Origin: Phocaeicola vulgatus ATCC 8482
Lineage (GTDB): Bacteria > Bacteroidota > Bacteroidia > Bacteroidales > Bacteroidaceae
Direction of reading: 5' to 3'
Assembly: GCF_000012825.1 (NCBI RefSeq)
Contig: NC_009614.1
Location: 1,736,001-1,800,000, forward strand
Length of the DNA stretch: 64,000 bases
The notes under the pieces: model-generated
Databases searched by the model: none
What the model was told of the DNA's origin: nothing
The model's input: the letters and a program-made list of their open reading frames with translations, nothing else
Part shown: positions 25,219 through 34,478 of the stretch, in pieces
How the letters are laid out: every line of letters starts with the position of its first letter
Position numbering within the stretch: the stretch's first letter is position 1
Position numbers and translations under genes: made by a program

Positions 25219-26673
25219 TTATTCGGGAATTTTAAGTGTAAAGGTACTGCCTTTTCCTGTGCTACTTTCCACGGAAACAGTTCCTTTATGCTGTTCTATC
25301 ATTGTTTTTACATAATAAAGTCCTAATCCATATCCTTTTACATTATGCAGATTACCGGTCGGAACCCGATAAAACTTATCAAACAGATGTTTTTGTCTGT
25401 CGGCAGGAATACCTATTCCTTTGTCTTGTATCTTTAGCATCACATAAGCGTTACGGTCACCGTTGCATGGATTGTTGCAGCGTATTGCAGAAATGTAAAT
25501 ATATGCCTTTTCATCGGAATATTTTATAGCATTGTCTATCAGATTGCTGATCACGTTATACAGGTGCAAGCGGTCTGCACGTAGGGTTATGTTTTCTTCC
25601 ATAATGAGTTTGAACTCAGTCGGCTTATCAGCTTTCAATCTATGTTGGCTGATCAGATTTTCCAACATAGGCCTCAGTTCGACAGGTTCATAGTTCAGAC
25701 GGAAGTTCTTCCGTTGCTCCATACTCATGGAAAGGATCTGTTCCACCAGTCCGCTGAGCTGTTTCAGCTGGGTTTGGATAATCTGAAGATAGTTCTGTCG
25801 TTTCGTCAGGTTTTCTGCTCCGTTGAAGTTCAGTAATGCATCGTTGGCGGCGTAGGCTACGGCTATCGGAGTTTTCAGTTCGTGAGTAATGTTATGCGTG
25901 AAGTCCTCTTTCATTTCTTCTACACTTTTCTGCCTTAAGATGATACGGATAAGAAACCAGAATGATACCCCCAATATAATAATGATAAAGAAAGAGGTAT
26001 AAAGTATCCCCTTCATTTGTTGCAAGACGATGGTATTTGTCGGTTCCACCCATAACCGGTATGCCATTTTGTTGTACAAGTCATAATTGTAATAGTAGCT
26101 CACTGCTTCTTTGCCCGGCCTGTATTTTTGAGGTGAGCTGAGTCCTTGTACGACCGTGCTGTCTTGACGTAAATTCACTATTTCGATGCGGTGAGGCAGG
26201 TAGATGATTCCGCGCATGGCAAGTGTCCTTGTAAAAAGGCTGTCGAAAGTGTGCAGGTTGATTTCCGTGAAAAGGTCCAGCTGGCTGTGGATACCCCGTT
26301 GGAAGTATTTGGTGAGCAGTTCCAGTGTACCGTTTTTGTCGATGGTAGTAGATACCGGTTCATTGATTTCCAGACCAAATCTTTTTTGCTGTTTGAAAGG
26401 CTCGGTTTCTATAACTTTGGTAATCAAAGCACTGCTGTCCAGATTGATACTGGATTCGATATAGCCATTTATGGTTTCGTTGCTTCGTTTCACGGAATCG
26501 CACCGTTCCATCATTTCATTGTAGTCACTCACCTGTAATGTTTCTATCAGGCAATTGTCCATATCCTTCTTCATCGAGGTGTATAATCCTGTCAACCAAT
26601 ATGCCTGATAGGCAAAGACGCCTATCAGCGAAAGGATAATCAATGCGGCTATGGCTTTAAACGGTATCTTCAT
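25219..26673 (-). CDS. rprX: Sensor histidine kinase, RprX-like
   Basis: A 484-residue inner-membrane kinase: first membrane segment at about 4-22 (KAIAALIILSLIGVFAYQAY), a ~220-residue periplasmic sensor, second membrane segment (GILYTSFFIIIILGVSFWFL), then dimerisation and kinase domains. The phospho-His is in HNITHELKTPIAVAY, N box NLIDNAIKYS, G1 DKGIGI, G2 GYGLGLYYV. I use ATG 26673; an upstream in-frame extension would put a non-signal stretch before the first helix. It pairs with the RprY-like regulator just downstream. The divergent OMP gene may be one of its targets. Confidence 0.88.
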   Translation of the reverse strand: MKIPFKAIAALIILSLIGVFAYQAYWLTGLYTSMKKDMDNCLIETLQVSDYNEMMERCDSVKRSNETINGYIESSINLDSSALITKVIETEPFKQQKRFGLEINEPVSTTIDKNGTLELLTKYFQRGIHSQLDLFTEINLHTFDSLFTRTLAMRGIIYLPHRIEIVNLRQDSTVVQGLSSPQKYRPGKEAVSYYYNYDLYNKMAYRLWVEPTNTIVLQQMKGILYTSFFIIIILGVSFWFLIRIILRQKSVEEMKEDFTHNITHELKTPIAVAYAANDALLNFNGAENLTKRQNYLQIIQTQLKQLSGLVEQILSMSMEQRKNFRLNYEPVELRPMLENLISQHRLKADKPTEFKLIMEENITLRADRLHLYNVISNLIDNAIKYSDEKAYIYISAIRCNNPCNGDRNAYVMLKIQDKGIGIPADRQKHLFDKFYRVPTGNLHNVKGYGLGLYYVKTMIEQHKGTVSVESSTGKGSTFTLKIPE

Positions 26674-26680
26674 GGTTTGG

Positions 26681-26688
26681 CAAAAATA
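26681..26688 (-). promoter_or_regulatory. Possible promoter -7 box for rprXY
   Basis: Minus-strand TATTTTTG lies only 8 bases before the kinase ATG. If used, the transcript would have almost no leader. Confidence 0.35.
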
Positions 26689-26784
26689 GGCACAAAATAA
26701 GTATTTTCTTTCTTTTGATAACACTAAATAAGACTTCGTAAGCCGGTGGTAACACATACGGCACATTTTTCACCTTTACTTTGC

Positions 26785-28881
26785 ATGGACACTAAAAATA
26801 AAACGATGATGAGGACAGTGATTATCTTTTGTTTATGCTTGTCGGCATTTGCGGCACAAGCGCAGAATGATGTGAATTATACCTATATGGACAGCCTTTT
26901 CCAACAATTGCCGGAGGTGTTGGTCAAAGGGGAGCGTCCGGTGGTAAAGGCCGAGCGGGGAAAGCTGGTCTATGACTTACCCCGTATGGTAGAGCGGCTT
27001 CCGGTGAATAACGCCTACGAGGCGGTAAAGGAACTGCCCGGCATCGTGGAACAAGATGGCAATCTCACTTTGGGGGGGCGCAGTATTACTTTGGTAGTAA
27101 ATGGAAAAGTAAGTACACTGGACAAGGACGATTTGAAGTCCGTGCTTCAGAATACCCCTGTCAGTCGTCTGGAGAAAGCAGAAATCATGTATGCTGCTCC
27201 GGCACGTTACCGCATTCGTGGAGCCATGGTGAATGTTATTCTAAAATCGAATATAGGGCAGAAGCCTTCTTGGTCCGGTGAAGTGGCGGCTATGTATGAA
27301 CAGTCCCGCAGGGAAGACATTGCAGGCCGTGGAAATTTGCTCTACACTTCCCGGCGCTTTTCGGCGGATGTGATGTATTCATACGGGTTCAAACATACCA
27401 CTTTCGGATTGGACAAACAGTCATGGCACACTATGGCGGGGGACGTACACGAGTTGGATTTGAAAACAGAGGCTAAGGGGTATGGCGGCCGGCATAACCT
27501 CCGCTTGGGGGCGGATTATGATTTCGGGAAGAAGAACTTGTTGAGTGTGGTTTACAATACACAATACCGCTATGGGCAGGACTGTACAAAAATGCGTGGA
27601 ACAGCCCACAGTGATAAAACGGATGACGGTGACCGCCAGTTACATAATGTGGCGGCCGATTATCAATCTTCTTTCGGCCTTTCGGCAGGAATGGATTTCC
27701 TTTTTTTCTCCAATCCGTCACAGACCTTTCTGGAGAAAGATATGCAGGATGTCAGCCGGACATTGAATTATGACAGCAACCAACGTATCAACCGCTGGTT
27801 ATTCTATGCCAACCAGCTTCATTCCTTGCAAGGTGGAACCGAGATAAATTATGGTGTAAAGTACACTGCCACACACGATAACAGCTACCAGTTCTATCGG
27901 GATGGTGAAACAGGAGCCTTGATTCCCGATAATTCCGAGAAACTGCTTCGAAAAGAATATACTCTGAATATGTACACCGGCGCTTCACATAGTTTTGGGA
28001 AGAAGTTCTCTGCCGAAGTTTCCTTGGCCGCAGAGCTTTATCATGCCGGGGAACGTCATAGCTGGATGCTGTATCCCACTGTAAACACAACTTATACTCC
28101 GGCAGATGGCCATACCTTGCAAATGTCTTTCACCAGTAATCGTAAATATCCCGCTTACTGGCAGTTGCAACCTATTATACAGTATGTGGACAGCTATACC
28201 GAGGCTCATGGAAATCCCGACCTGAAGCCAAGTTCCAATTATTCGCTCGACTTGAATTATCTGTATAAGAATAGATATATGATAGGGGTGAATTACAATT
28301 ACACACCCGATTACTTTGTGCAGCTCCCTTATCAATTGCCCGACCGTCTGGCGGAGGTGAATCAGTTTGTGAATTATGATTTTCAGAAAAGATGGACCAT
28401 ACAGACTATGGCTTCTTATAAAGTGAGTACATGGTGGAACGGGCGCATTTTTGCTTTCGGCCTGTTCTCTCATGACAAGAACAGCCATTTCCATGATATT
28501 GCATTCAACCGGCATAAATTCAGCGTCATTCTGAATACCACAAACACATTCATCTTATCGAAGAAACCGAATATCATAGGTACGTTGGCTGGTTTTTACC
28601 AATCACGTGCCATACAAGGGGTGTATAACTTAAGTCCTATTTGTAATGTTTCGACTTCACTTCAGTGGGCTTCTCCGGATGGAAAGACGAAGGTGATATT
28701 GAAAGGAAATGATATTCTTAATACATCGAATATGACCACCCGGCTGGCGTGGGGGCAGCAACGGAACCGGACAGAAATGAATTGGGACAATCGTAGCTTT
28801 ACATTTTCATTCCTCTATAAATTCGGCGGATACAAAGAGAAGAAACGTACCGATGTCGATACCAAGCGGCTGGGACGATGA
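26785..28881 (+). CDS. Outer-membrane TonB-dependent-receptor-like beta-barrel protein
   Basis: About 698 residues. A signal peptide (MMRTVIIFCLCLSAFAAQAQ) is followed by a plug-like domain (LPEVLVKGERPVVKAERGKL, then NNAYEAVKELPGI) and a long barrel with alternating aromatic strands and the terminal FSFLYKFGGYKEKK. It belongs to the OMP-barrel family common in Bacteroides without a SusD partner or an N-terminal carboxypeptidase-like domain. ATG 26785 is used; ATG 26806, directly before the signal peptide, is equally possible because a near-consensus -7 box (TTACTTTG) ends at 26783. It is divergent from the rprX-like gene. Confidence 0.82.
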   Translation: MDTKNKTMMRTVIIFCLCLSAFAAQAQNDVNYTYMDSLFQQLPEVLVKGERPVVKAERGKLVYDLPRMVERLPVNNAYEAVKELPGIVEQDGNLTLGGRSITLVVNGKVSTLDKDDLKSVLQNTPVSRLEKAEIMYAAPARYRIRGAMVNVILKSNIGQKPSWSGEVAAMYEQSRREDIAGRGNLLYTSRRFSADVMYSYGFKHTTFGLDKQSWHTMAGDVHELDLKTEAKGYGGRHNLRLGADYDFGKKNLLSVVYNTQYRYGQDCTKMRGTAHSDKTDDGDRQLHNVAADYQSSFGLSAGMDFLFFSNPSQTFLEKDMQDVSRTLNYDSNQRINRWLFYANQLHSLQGGTEINYGVKYTATHDNSYQFYRDGETGALIPDNSEKLLRKEYTLNMYTGASHSFGKKFSAEVSLAAELYHAGERHSWMLYPTVNTTYTPADGHTLQMSFTSNRKYPAYWQLQPIIQYVDSYTEAHGNPDLKPSSNYSLDLNYLYKNRYMIGVNYNYTPDYFVQLPYQLPDRLAEVNQFVNYDFQKRWTIQTMASYKVSTWWNGRIFAFGLFSHDKNSHFHDIAFNRHKFSVILNTTNTFILSKKPNIIGTLAGFYQSRAIQGVYNLSPICNVSTSLQWASPDGKTKVILKGNDILNTSNMTTRLAWGQQRNRTEMNWDNRSFTFSFLYKFGGYKEKKRTDVDTKRLGR

Positions 28882-28885
28882 TTTT

Positions 28886-28913
28886 TTAGTGGTTAGTAAT
28901 CACTAACCACTAA
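28886..28913. terminator. Hairpin between convergent OMP and sufE-like genes
   Basis: Perfect 12-base arms 28886-28897 and 28902-28913 around AATC, with a T run on the left side. It can terminate transcription from either side. Confidence 0.75.
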
Positions 28914-28916
28914 TCA

Positions 28917-29345
28917 CTAGTTCGCCATTTTTGCCTTGAAAGCCAGCGCATACATACGCATCTGTTTTACCATTGCCAGCAAGCCATTGCTGCGGGTGGG
29001 CGACAGATGTTCTTTCAAACCTATCTTCTCTATAAAGTATAAATCACTGCTTAATATTTCATCCGGAGTATGTCCGCTGACTACTTTGATAAGCAGGGCA
29101 ATGATACCTTTTACAATCAAGGCGTCACTTTCCGCCTGGAACACCACTTTGCCGTCTTCCATATCGGCTTGCAGCCATACGCGGCTCTGGCAACCGTCTA
29201 TCAGGTTTTGTTCTGTTTTATATTCGGGGGCGAGTGGTTCCTGCTCGTTACCCAAATCTATGAGCAATTGATACTTGTCCATCCAGTCATCAAAATCACT
29301 GAACTCTTCTATCACTTCGTTCTGAAGTTCGTTTATTGTTTTCAT
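28917..29345 (-). CDS. SufE-family sulfur acceptor protein
   Basis: A 142-residue cytoplasmic protein that accepts persulfide from a SufS-type cysteine desulfurase for Fe-S cluster assembly. The active-site cysteine is Cys52 in DGCQSRVWL; the loop and the SDALIVKGIIALLIKVVSG helix match SufE. Length is normal. It stands 11 bases after the glutaminyl-cyclase gene, at the end of a leftward three-gene series with no functional connection obvious. The main suf genes are not in the window. Confidence 0.93.
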   Translation of the reverse strand: MKTINELQNEVIEEFSDFDDWMDKYQLLIDLGNEQEPLAPEYKTEQNLIDGCQSRVWLQADMEDGKVVFQAESDALIVKGIIALLIKVVSGHTPDEILSSDLYFIEKIGLKEHLSPTRSNGLLAMVKQMRMYALAFKAKMAN

Positions 29346-29356
29346 TATTTTATCAT

Positions 29357-30361
29357 TTATTTCTCATTATAAATCACATCCATCACTGTTTGTCCTACCG
29401 CTTTCAGCGTGTTACGGTCAATGTTTTCCATCGTATCGTTTACCGTATGCCAGAAAGAGCCGAAAGAACTTTGCGGATTACCGGCATCATAGTTAATGAT
29501 GTCCACACACGGGATACGCGCCAACTTGTTGACATAGATATGGTCGTCCACCGTCTCACCGCCGTCTTCTTTTACAAAATATTTGCCATATCCCAACTCA
29601 TGTGCCTTTTTCCAGATTTTCTTCATTTCGGAACGGGCGGTGCGGGCCGAGTAACCTTCATAATAGAACGTGGCATCTTTTCCTCCTACCATATCCAGCA
29701 AGATTCCATAGCGTGCATTATAGTTCTGAACATGTGGGGTACGTGCCCAGTATTGTGATCCAAGACACCAAGTGTCCTGTTTGTACTTGCCGTCATAAAA
29801 TTCGGGAATTCCATAATCCTCCGAATCGAAAAATACGATATCTATACCTAGGGCAGGTTGTTCCTTCTGTATCTGACGGGCGATTTCCAGCAGCACCCCC
29901 ACACCGCTGGCACCATCATTCACTCCCAGTATAGGAGTATGGTGATTCTTCGGGTCGGGATCATTGTCGGCATACGGGCGGCTGTCCCAATGGGCGCAAA
30001 GCAGGATACGTTTTTTACTTTCGGGCTTGTAAGCACCGATAATGTTGCGTGATTTCAGTATCGTACCGTCGTATGCTATCAGATCGGCATATTGATTGTA
30101 TACCTTGGCGCCGAATTTTTCCAATTGTCCTGCCAGATATTCCCCACATTCTTTGTGCGCCTGTGTGTTGGGAACACGGGGACCGAAGTCTGCTTGTACC
30201 TGAATGTACTGGTAGGCGCTGTCTGCATCGAATTCGGGAGCCTTGATCACTTCTTTGTCTACGGTTTCTGTCCGGTCGTTTCTGCTTTTACTGTTTCCGC
30301 ACGAAACGGCTGTCAATACAAGCAGCAAGAACGGGATTACTAAAACATTTCTTATCTTCAT
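29357..30361 (-). CDS. M28-family glutaminyl-peptide cyclotransferase-like lipoprotein
   Basis: A 334-residue zinc enzyme with a lipoprotein signal (FLLLVLTAVSC, Cys near 21). The core LLCAHWDSRPYADNDP supplies the first metal Asp, FFDSEDYGIPEFY the glutamate, and DDHIYVNKLARIP plus SFWHTVNDTMENID later ligand and active-site residues. This architecture is that of animal-type (type II) glutaminyl cyclases known from Porphyromonas and Tannerella, which convert N-terminal Gln of exported proteins to pyroglutamate. An aminopeptidase activity of the M28 family is the alternative. Anchored in the periplasm, it would act after signal peptidase I. Confidence 0.85.
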   Translation of the reverse strand: MKIRNVLVIPFLLLVLTAVSCGNSKSRNDRTETVDKEVIKAPEFDADSAYQYIQVQADFGPRVPNTQAHKECGEYLAGQLEKFGAKVYNQYADLIAYDGTILKSRNIIGAYKPESKKRILLCAHWDSRPYADNDPDPKNHHTPILGVNDGASGVGVLLEIARQIQKEQPALGIDIVFFDSEDYGIPEFYDGKYKQDTWCLGSQYWARTPHVQNYNARYGILLDMVGGKDATFYYEGYSARTARSEMKKIWKKAHELGYGKYFVKEDGGETVDDHIYVNKLARIPCVDIINYDAGNPQSSFGSFWHTVNDTMENIDRNTLKAVGQTVMDVIYNEK

Positions 30362-30429
30362 ACTTATTCTTCTGTTATTTATTTGTGCATTATCCTTTAT
30401 ATGGAAGGGGGCTGCGCCGCAAAGTTACG

Positions 30430-32187
30430 TTATTTTCTTTGTACTTCTTCCATAACGCGCAGGAAGTTTCCACCCCAAATGAGGCGGATATTTTCTTCAC
30501 TGTATCTTTCCAACAGCAGCCGGCGTGTAAAGTTTATCAATTCTGATGCCGAAGCGCAGCCTGTGATGCCGCCGTCACCGTCAAAATCGGTTCCTATCCC
30601 TACATGTTCTATGCCCATGACATTTACCATGTGGTTCAGATGCTCGATGGCATCCTTGATGGTAGCTTCTCCGTTCTTGCGCAGGAATCCGCCATACATA
30701 CATACCTGTGCCACCCCCCCCTTGGCTGCCAATGCTTTCAATTGGTCATCCGTCAGATTGCGCGGATGGTCGCAAAGGGCACGGGCCGAAGAATGAGAGG
30801 CTACGATCGGTTTGCCGCTGATTGCCAGTGCATCATAGAAACTTTTCTCTCCGGCATGAGAAACATCTACCATCATTCCCACACGGTTCATTTCTTTTAT
30901 CACCTGTTCACCGAATGTGCTTACGCCCAGTCCTTCCTCATTATAACGGGCAGAGCCGCAGATATCATTATTTCCGTTGTGGCAAAGTGTCATGTACACC
31001 ACGCCACGATGGCGGAAACGTTCTACATTCGTGATATCCTTGCCAATGGCATATCCGTTTTCAATGCCCAGCATGACAGCCTTTTTCCCTGCTTTTTTCA
31101 AACGGCACAGATCAGCGGGAGTATATGCTATATCTACGGCTGTACAGTTCTTGGCAACCATCTCCTCTATTTCGTTCAGGATGCGGTCTGCTTTGGCAGT
31201 AGCGGCCGATAAGGCTTCATCGGTACGTTCCAATTGCTTCAGGTAAGCCACCATGATGGTTGCGTCCAGATGTCCTTCCGTCATCTTATGCAGGTCTACC
31301 AGGATTTTCTTGTCACGGGTGGCGAAGTTTATTCCTTGATCGAAGAACATGGGAGTGTCGCAATGTGAATCCAGCGTTATCATGCGGTTGTGAAGTTTTT
31401 TGGCTTCTCTGAAAGAAGTGGATTCCTGTATAAGCCAGTGGAATACCGGCATCATACAGGTATTGTTTTCCAGAATGAAACATTCCGGATGCCATTGCAC
31501 TCCCATCATGGACTTGCATTCGGTAGATTCCATCGCTTCAATGACTCCGTCGGATGAGCGGGCAGTTACCCTGAAACCCGGCGCAACCTCCTTTACCGCC
31601 TGATGGTGAAACGAATTGACCGGCAATATTTCTGTTTCAAACAATTTATAGAGTAAGGAATCTTTCTCTATCCGGACCGTATGCGAGGCATATCCCCGTC
31701 CCAAATCCTGATCGTGTTTGATCCGTTCCCCTTCCATCTGTACGTGGATATCCTGATACAGGCTGCCTCCAAAAGCGGCGTTCATCACCTGTATGCCGCG
31801 GCATATTCCCAGAATCGGTATCTGCCGGTCGGCGGCCAGTTTGGCAAGCAATAACTCCTGACGATCCCTCCGGGGATTTATGCTGTGTAATTCCTTTATC
31901 GGTTCTTCTCCAAGGAACAAGGGATTGATATCCGCACCGCCGGTCAGTAGCAAGCCATCCAATGCATTCAGTGAGTTTATCAAACTGTTAGTTTCGTCAA
32001 CAGGAGGAATAATGAAAGGAATACCTCCTGCTTTCAGAATGGAAGTGAAATATCCTTCCAGCAAAGTACATGCGCCTTCCTGGAAGTTTCCGGTAAGCCC
32101 TATGACTGGAGCATCTTTGTGGCAGGGAAAGGTGCGGTGTATGGCATCGTACTCGGCTGAAATGTCAAATGTTTGAAACGTTTTCAT
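30430..32187 (-). CDS. Fusion protein: C26 glutamine-amidotransferase-like hydrolase plus M19 membrane dipeptidase
   Basis: A 585-residue two-domain enzyme. Residues ~25-255 are a class I amidotransferase-like hydrolase (gamma-glutamyl-GABA hydrolase type) with the oxyanion loop LLTGGADINP, nucleophile Cys129 in GICRGIQ, and His233/Glu235 in GVQWHPE. Residues ~265-585 are an M19 (renal-type) dipeptidase with HCD at 275-277, GIENGYAIG, the zinc His in VDVSHAG and SHSSARAL, and GIGTDFDG. No signal peptide is seen, so it is probably cytoplasmic. The pairing suggests sequential cleavage of a gamma-glutamyl compound and then a dipeptide (such as glutathione to Cys-Gly); this is inference. Confidence 0.9.
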   Translation of the reverse strand: MKTFQTFDISAEYDAIHRTFPCHKDAPVIGLTGNFQEGACTLLEGYFTSILKAGGIPFIIPPVDETNSLINSLNALDGLLLTGGADINPLFLGEEPIKELHSINPRRDRQELLLAKLAADRQIPILGICRGIQVMNAAFGGSLYQDIHVQMEGERIKHDQDLGRGYASHTVRIEKDSLLYKLFETEILPVNSFHHQAVKEVAPGFRVTARSSDGVIEAMESTECKSMMGVQWHPECFILENNTCMMPVFHWLIQESTSFREAKKLHNRMITLDSHCDTPMFFDQGINFATRDKKILVDLHKMTEGHLDATIMVAYLKQLERTDEALSAATAKADRILNEIEEMVAKNCTAVDIAYTPADLCRLKKAGKKAVMLGIENGYAIGKDITNVERFRHRGVVYMTLCHNGNNDICGSARYNEEGLGVSTFGEQVIKEMNRVGMMVDVSHAGEKSFYDALAISGKPIVASHSSARALCDHPRNLTDDQLKALAAKGGVAQVCMYGGFLRKNGEATIKDAIEHLNHMVNVMGIEHVGIGTDFDGDGGITGCASASELINFTRRLLLERYSEENIRLIWGGNFLRVMEEVQRK

Positions 32188-32213
32188 AAGTTAAATTATT
32201 CGTAGAAACTAAG

Positions 32214-32221
32214 CAAAGATA
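32214..32221 (-). promoter_or_regulatory. Promoter -7 box for the dipeptidase-QC-sufE series
   Basis: Minus-strand TATCTTTG, 26 bases upstream of the fusion hydrolase ATG. Confidence 0.55.
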
Positions 32222-32263
32222 GGGATAAATTCAGATTTATTTTTCATATTTGCTAAAAATCTA

Positions 32264-33178
32264 ATGACCATGGAACCTATACAAGACTTCGCCGGCCTGA
32301 TATGCCGTTTGCGTTCGTTGAAGGAGCGGAAACGTGTGGTGGTTGTTTGCCCCAATGACCCTCATACCGAATACGTTATAACCCGCAGTTTGCACGAAGG
32401 CTTTGCCGATTTCTTATTGGTGGCGGATACGCCCCATTTGCTGAACTCGGAATATATCCGCCTTCAATATCCGGATCATGTGAAAGTATACGAGGCGACA
32501 AGTCCCGATAAAGCAGCCCAGGAAGCTGTTTCGCTGATACGTGAGGGACATGCGGACGTGTTGATGAAAGGGATTATCAATACGGATAATTTATTGCGGG
32601 CCGTGCTTAATAAGGAACATGGTATCCTGCCGAAAGGGAATGTGCTGAGCCATATCACGGTGGCACAGATCCCGATGTACAAGAAATTGCTGTTCTTCTC
32701 GGATGCGGCGGTCATTCCCCGTCCTACCTTGGAACAATTCGAGGCGATGCTGCGGTATGATCTGGAGGTATGCCGCCGCATGGGAATAGAAGCTCCCCGT
32801 GTGGCCTTGATTCATTGTACGGAAAAAGTAAACGAGAAATTCCCTCATACACTGGATTATGTGACTTTAAAGGAACGTGCCGCCGCCGGTGCTTACGGAA
32901 ACATGTACTTGGACGGGCCCATGGATGTGAAGACGGCATGTGATGCGCATAGCGGTGAGGTGAAAGGAATCAGCTCGCCGGTGGTGGGACATGCGGATTT
33001 GTTGATCTTTCCCAATATCGAGTCGGGAAATACATTCTATAAAACGGTGTCATTGTTTGGTGACGCCAACATGGCAGGTATGTTGCGAGGTACGGCCTCT
33101 CCCGTAGTGGTTCCGTCGCGTGCCGATTCCGGTAATTCGAAATATTACAGTCTGGCATTGGCCTGTGTGGCCGGATAA
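32264..33178 (+). CDS. ptb: Phosphate butyryltransferase / phosphate acyltransferase
   Basis: A 304-residue PTA/PTB-family enzyme that exchanges CoA for phosphate on butyryl-CoA (or a branched analogue). Features: RKRVVVVCPNDPHTEYVITR, MKGIINTDNLLRAVLNKE, FFSDAAVIPRPTLEQ, and the family end GHADLLIFPNIESGNTFYK. The start could be ATG 32264 or 32270. Paired with butyrate kinase 98 bases downstream, it would make butyryl phosphate for ATP formation, or run backwards to activate acyl acids. No butyryl-CoA synthesis genes are in the window, so the direction is not determined. Confidence 0.88.
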   Translation: MTMEPIQDFAGLICRLRSLKERKRVVVVCPNDPHTEYVITRSLHEGFADFLLVADTPHLLNSEYIRLQYPDHVKVYEATSPDKAAQEAVSLIREGHADVLMKGIINTDNLLRAVLNKEHGILPKGNVLSHITVAQIPMYKKLLFFSDAAVIPRPTLEQFEAMLRYDLEVCRRMGIEAPRVALIHCTEKVNEKFPHTLDYVTLKERAAAGAYGNMYLDGPMDVKTACDAHSGEVKGISSPVVGHADLLIFPNIESGNTFYKTVSLFGDANMAGMLRGTASPVVVPSRADSGNSKYYSLALACVAG

Positions 33179-33276
33179 ATAATGTGGCAATGTGCCAATT
33201 TGCCGGTGTGTCAATTGGCTGTGCTGTGTTGCCGCATGGTTTTGGCTCATTCGCAAATTGATAAATTATTGAAACT

Positions 33277-34341
33277 ATGAAAATATTTGTGATTAATCCG
33301 GGCTCTACTTCTACCAAAATAGCCCTTTTCATCGATGAAAAGCCGGTGTGGGCGGCAGGGGCCCATCATACTGCGGATGACTTGTCGGAGTTTCACCACG
33401 TCAACGAACAGTATGCGTACCGTAAGGACTTTGTATTGCGATTGCTTGCCGAGGCGGATATTCCGTTGGATTTTGATGCCGTCATTGCCCGTGGCGGTCT
33501 GCTGAAGCCTACGCCCGGCGGGGTGTATGCCATTAACGAACAGATGAAACACGATTTGCTCAACGCCCGGATGGAGCACGCCTGTAATTTGGGCGCGCTG
33601 ATTGCCGATGAAATAGCCCGGGAATGCCATTGTCCCGCCTACATTGCCGATCCCGAAGTGGTAGACGAGCTGCAACCGGCCGCCCGCCTGACGGGAATAC
33701 CGGAGATAGAGCGCATTTCCATCTTCCATGCCTTGAACAGTAAGGCGGTATCGCGTAAATATGCCGCTTCCATCGGGAAACATTATGAAGAGTTGAATCT
33801 GATTGTGGTGCATCTGGGGGGTGGCATATCGGTGGGTGCCCATTGCAAAGGACGGGTGATTGATGTTAACAATGCCTTGAACGGTGAGGGGCCGTTTTCT
33901 CCCGAACGTGCGGGAACCATTCCTGCCGACCAGTTAGCGGAATTGTGCTTCAGCGGTAAGTATACGTTAAAGCAGATCAAGAAGATGCTGAATGGCAAAG
34001 GGGGGCTGACTGCCCATCTGGGTATGAATGATGTGGTGACTATTGCCCGGAAAGCTTCCGAAGGCGAGGAGCCTTATAAAGGGGTATTGGATGCGATGCT
34101 CTATACGGTGGCGAAACAGGCAGGGGCCATGTATGTCACGCTCCGTGGGCAGGTGGATGCCATTATTCTGACGGGAGGCATTGCCCATAGTGATTACTGT
34201 GTAGGGATTCTCAAGGAACAGATTGATTATCTGGCGCCGGTTGTGCTGATGCCCGGTGAAGACGAGATGGGCTCGCTGGCTTATAATGCGTTGGGAGCCT
34301 TGAAAGGTGAGCTGCCTTTGCAGGTTTACCGGCCGGAATAA
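33277..34341 (+). CDS. buk: Butyrate kinase
   Basis: A 354-residue acetokinase-family enzyme forming ATP and acyl acid from acyl phosphate. It begins KIFVINPGSTSTKIALF with the phosphate-binding loop, has ARGGLLKPTPGGVYAIN, and the nucleotide-binding LIVVHLGGGISVGAHCKGR and IILTGGIAHSDYCV. Length and motifs are standard for Buk rather than acetate kinase. It follows ptb. Codon use here is notably G+C-rich (many GCC, CCG, CGG). The branched-chain substrates isobutyrate or isovalerate are plausible in Bacteroides. Confidence 0.93.
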   Translation: MKIFVINPGSTSTKIALFIDEKPVWAAGAHHTADDLSEFHHVNEQYAYRKDFVLRLLAEADIPLDFDAVIARGGLLKPTPGGVYAINEQMKHDLLNARMEHACNLGALIADEIARECHCPAYIADPEVVDELQPAARLTGIPEIERISIFHALNSKAVSRKYAASIGKHYEELNLIVVHLGGGISVGAHCKGRVIDVNNALNGEGPFSPERAGTIPADQLAELCFSGKYTLKQIKKMLNGKGGLTAHLGMNDVVTIARKASEGEEPYKGVLDAMLYTVAKQAGAMYVTLRGQVDAIILTGGIAHSDYCVGILKEQIDYLAPVVLMPGEDEMGSLAYNALGALKGELPLQVYRPE

Positions 34342-34425
34342 GAAGATGGTGGTACATCGGAATTAAAATAAGCGATAAAATTGTTCAAATCCTTCATGGA
34401 AGGGTAATGTGTTGATATACAGAAG

Positions 34426-34465
34426 GCTATTATGAAGGAATCATTATAAATTCCTTCATAATAGC
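34426..34465. terminator. Bidirectional terminator between buk and the vapE-like gene
   Basis: Perfect 16-base arms 34426-34441 and 34450-34465 around an 8-base loop, between convergent genes. The TGAAGGA word in the arms recurs at 38818-38920. Confidence 0.75.
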
Positions 34466-34478
34466 TTCAGGGATGTTT

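Noticed and set aside
25302-25529. Rightward frames inside the histidine kinase gene
   Set aside because: Antisense shadows of the conserved ATPase domain.
27421-28515. Several leftward frames inside the receptor-like OMP gene
   Set aside because: They overlap each other, have no start signals and lie opposite a complete barrel gene.
32264-34341. Acetate production genes (pta-ackA)
   Set aside because: Length and motifs match Ptb and Buk rather than Pta and AckA (single-domain, ~300 and ~350 residues).
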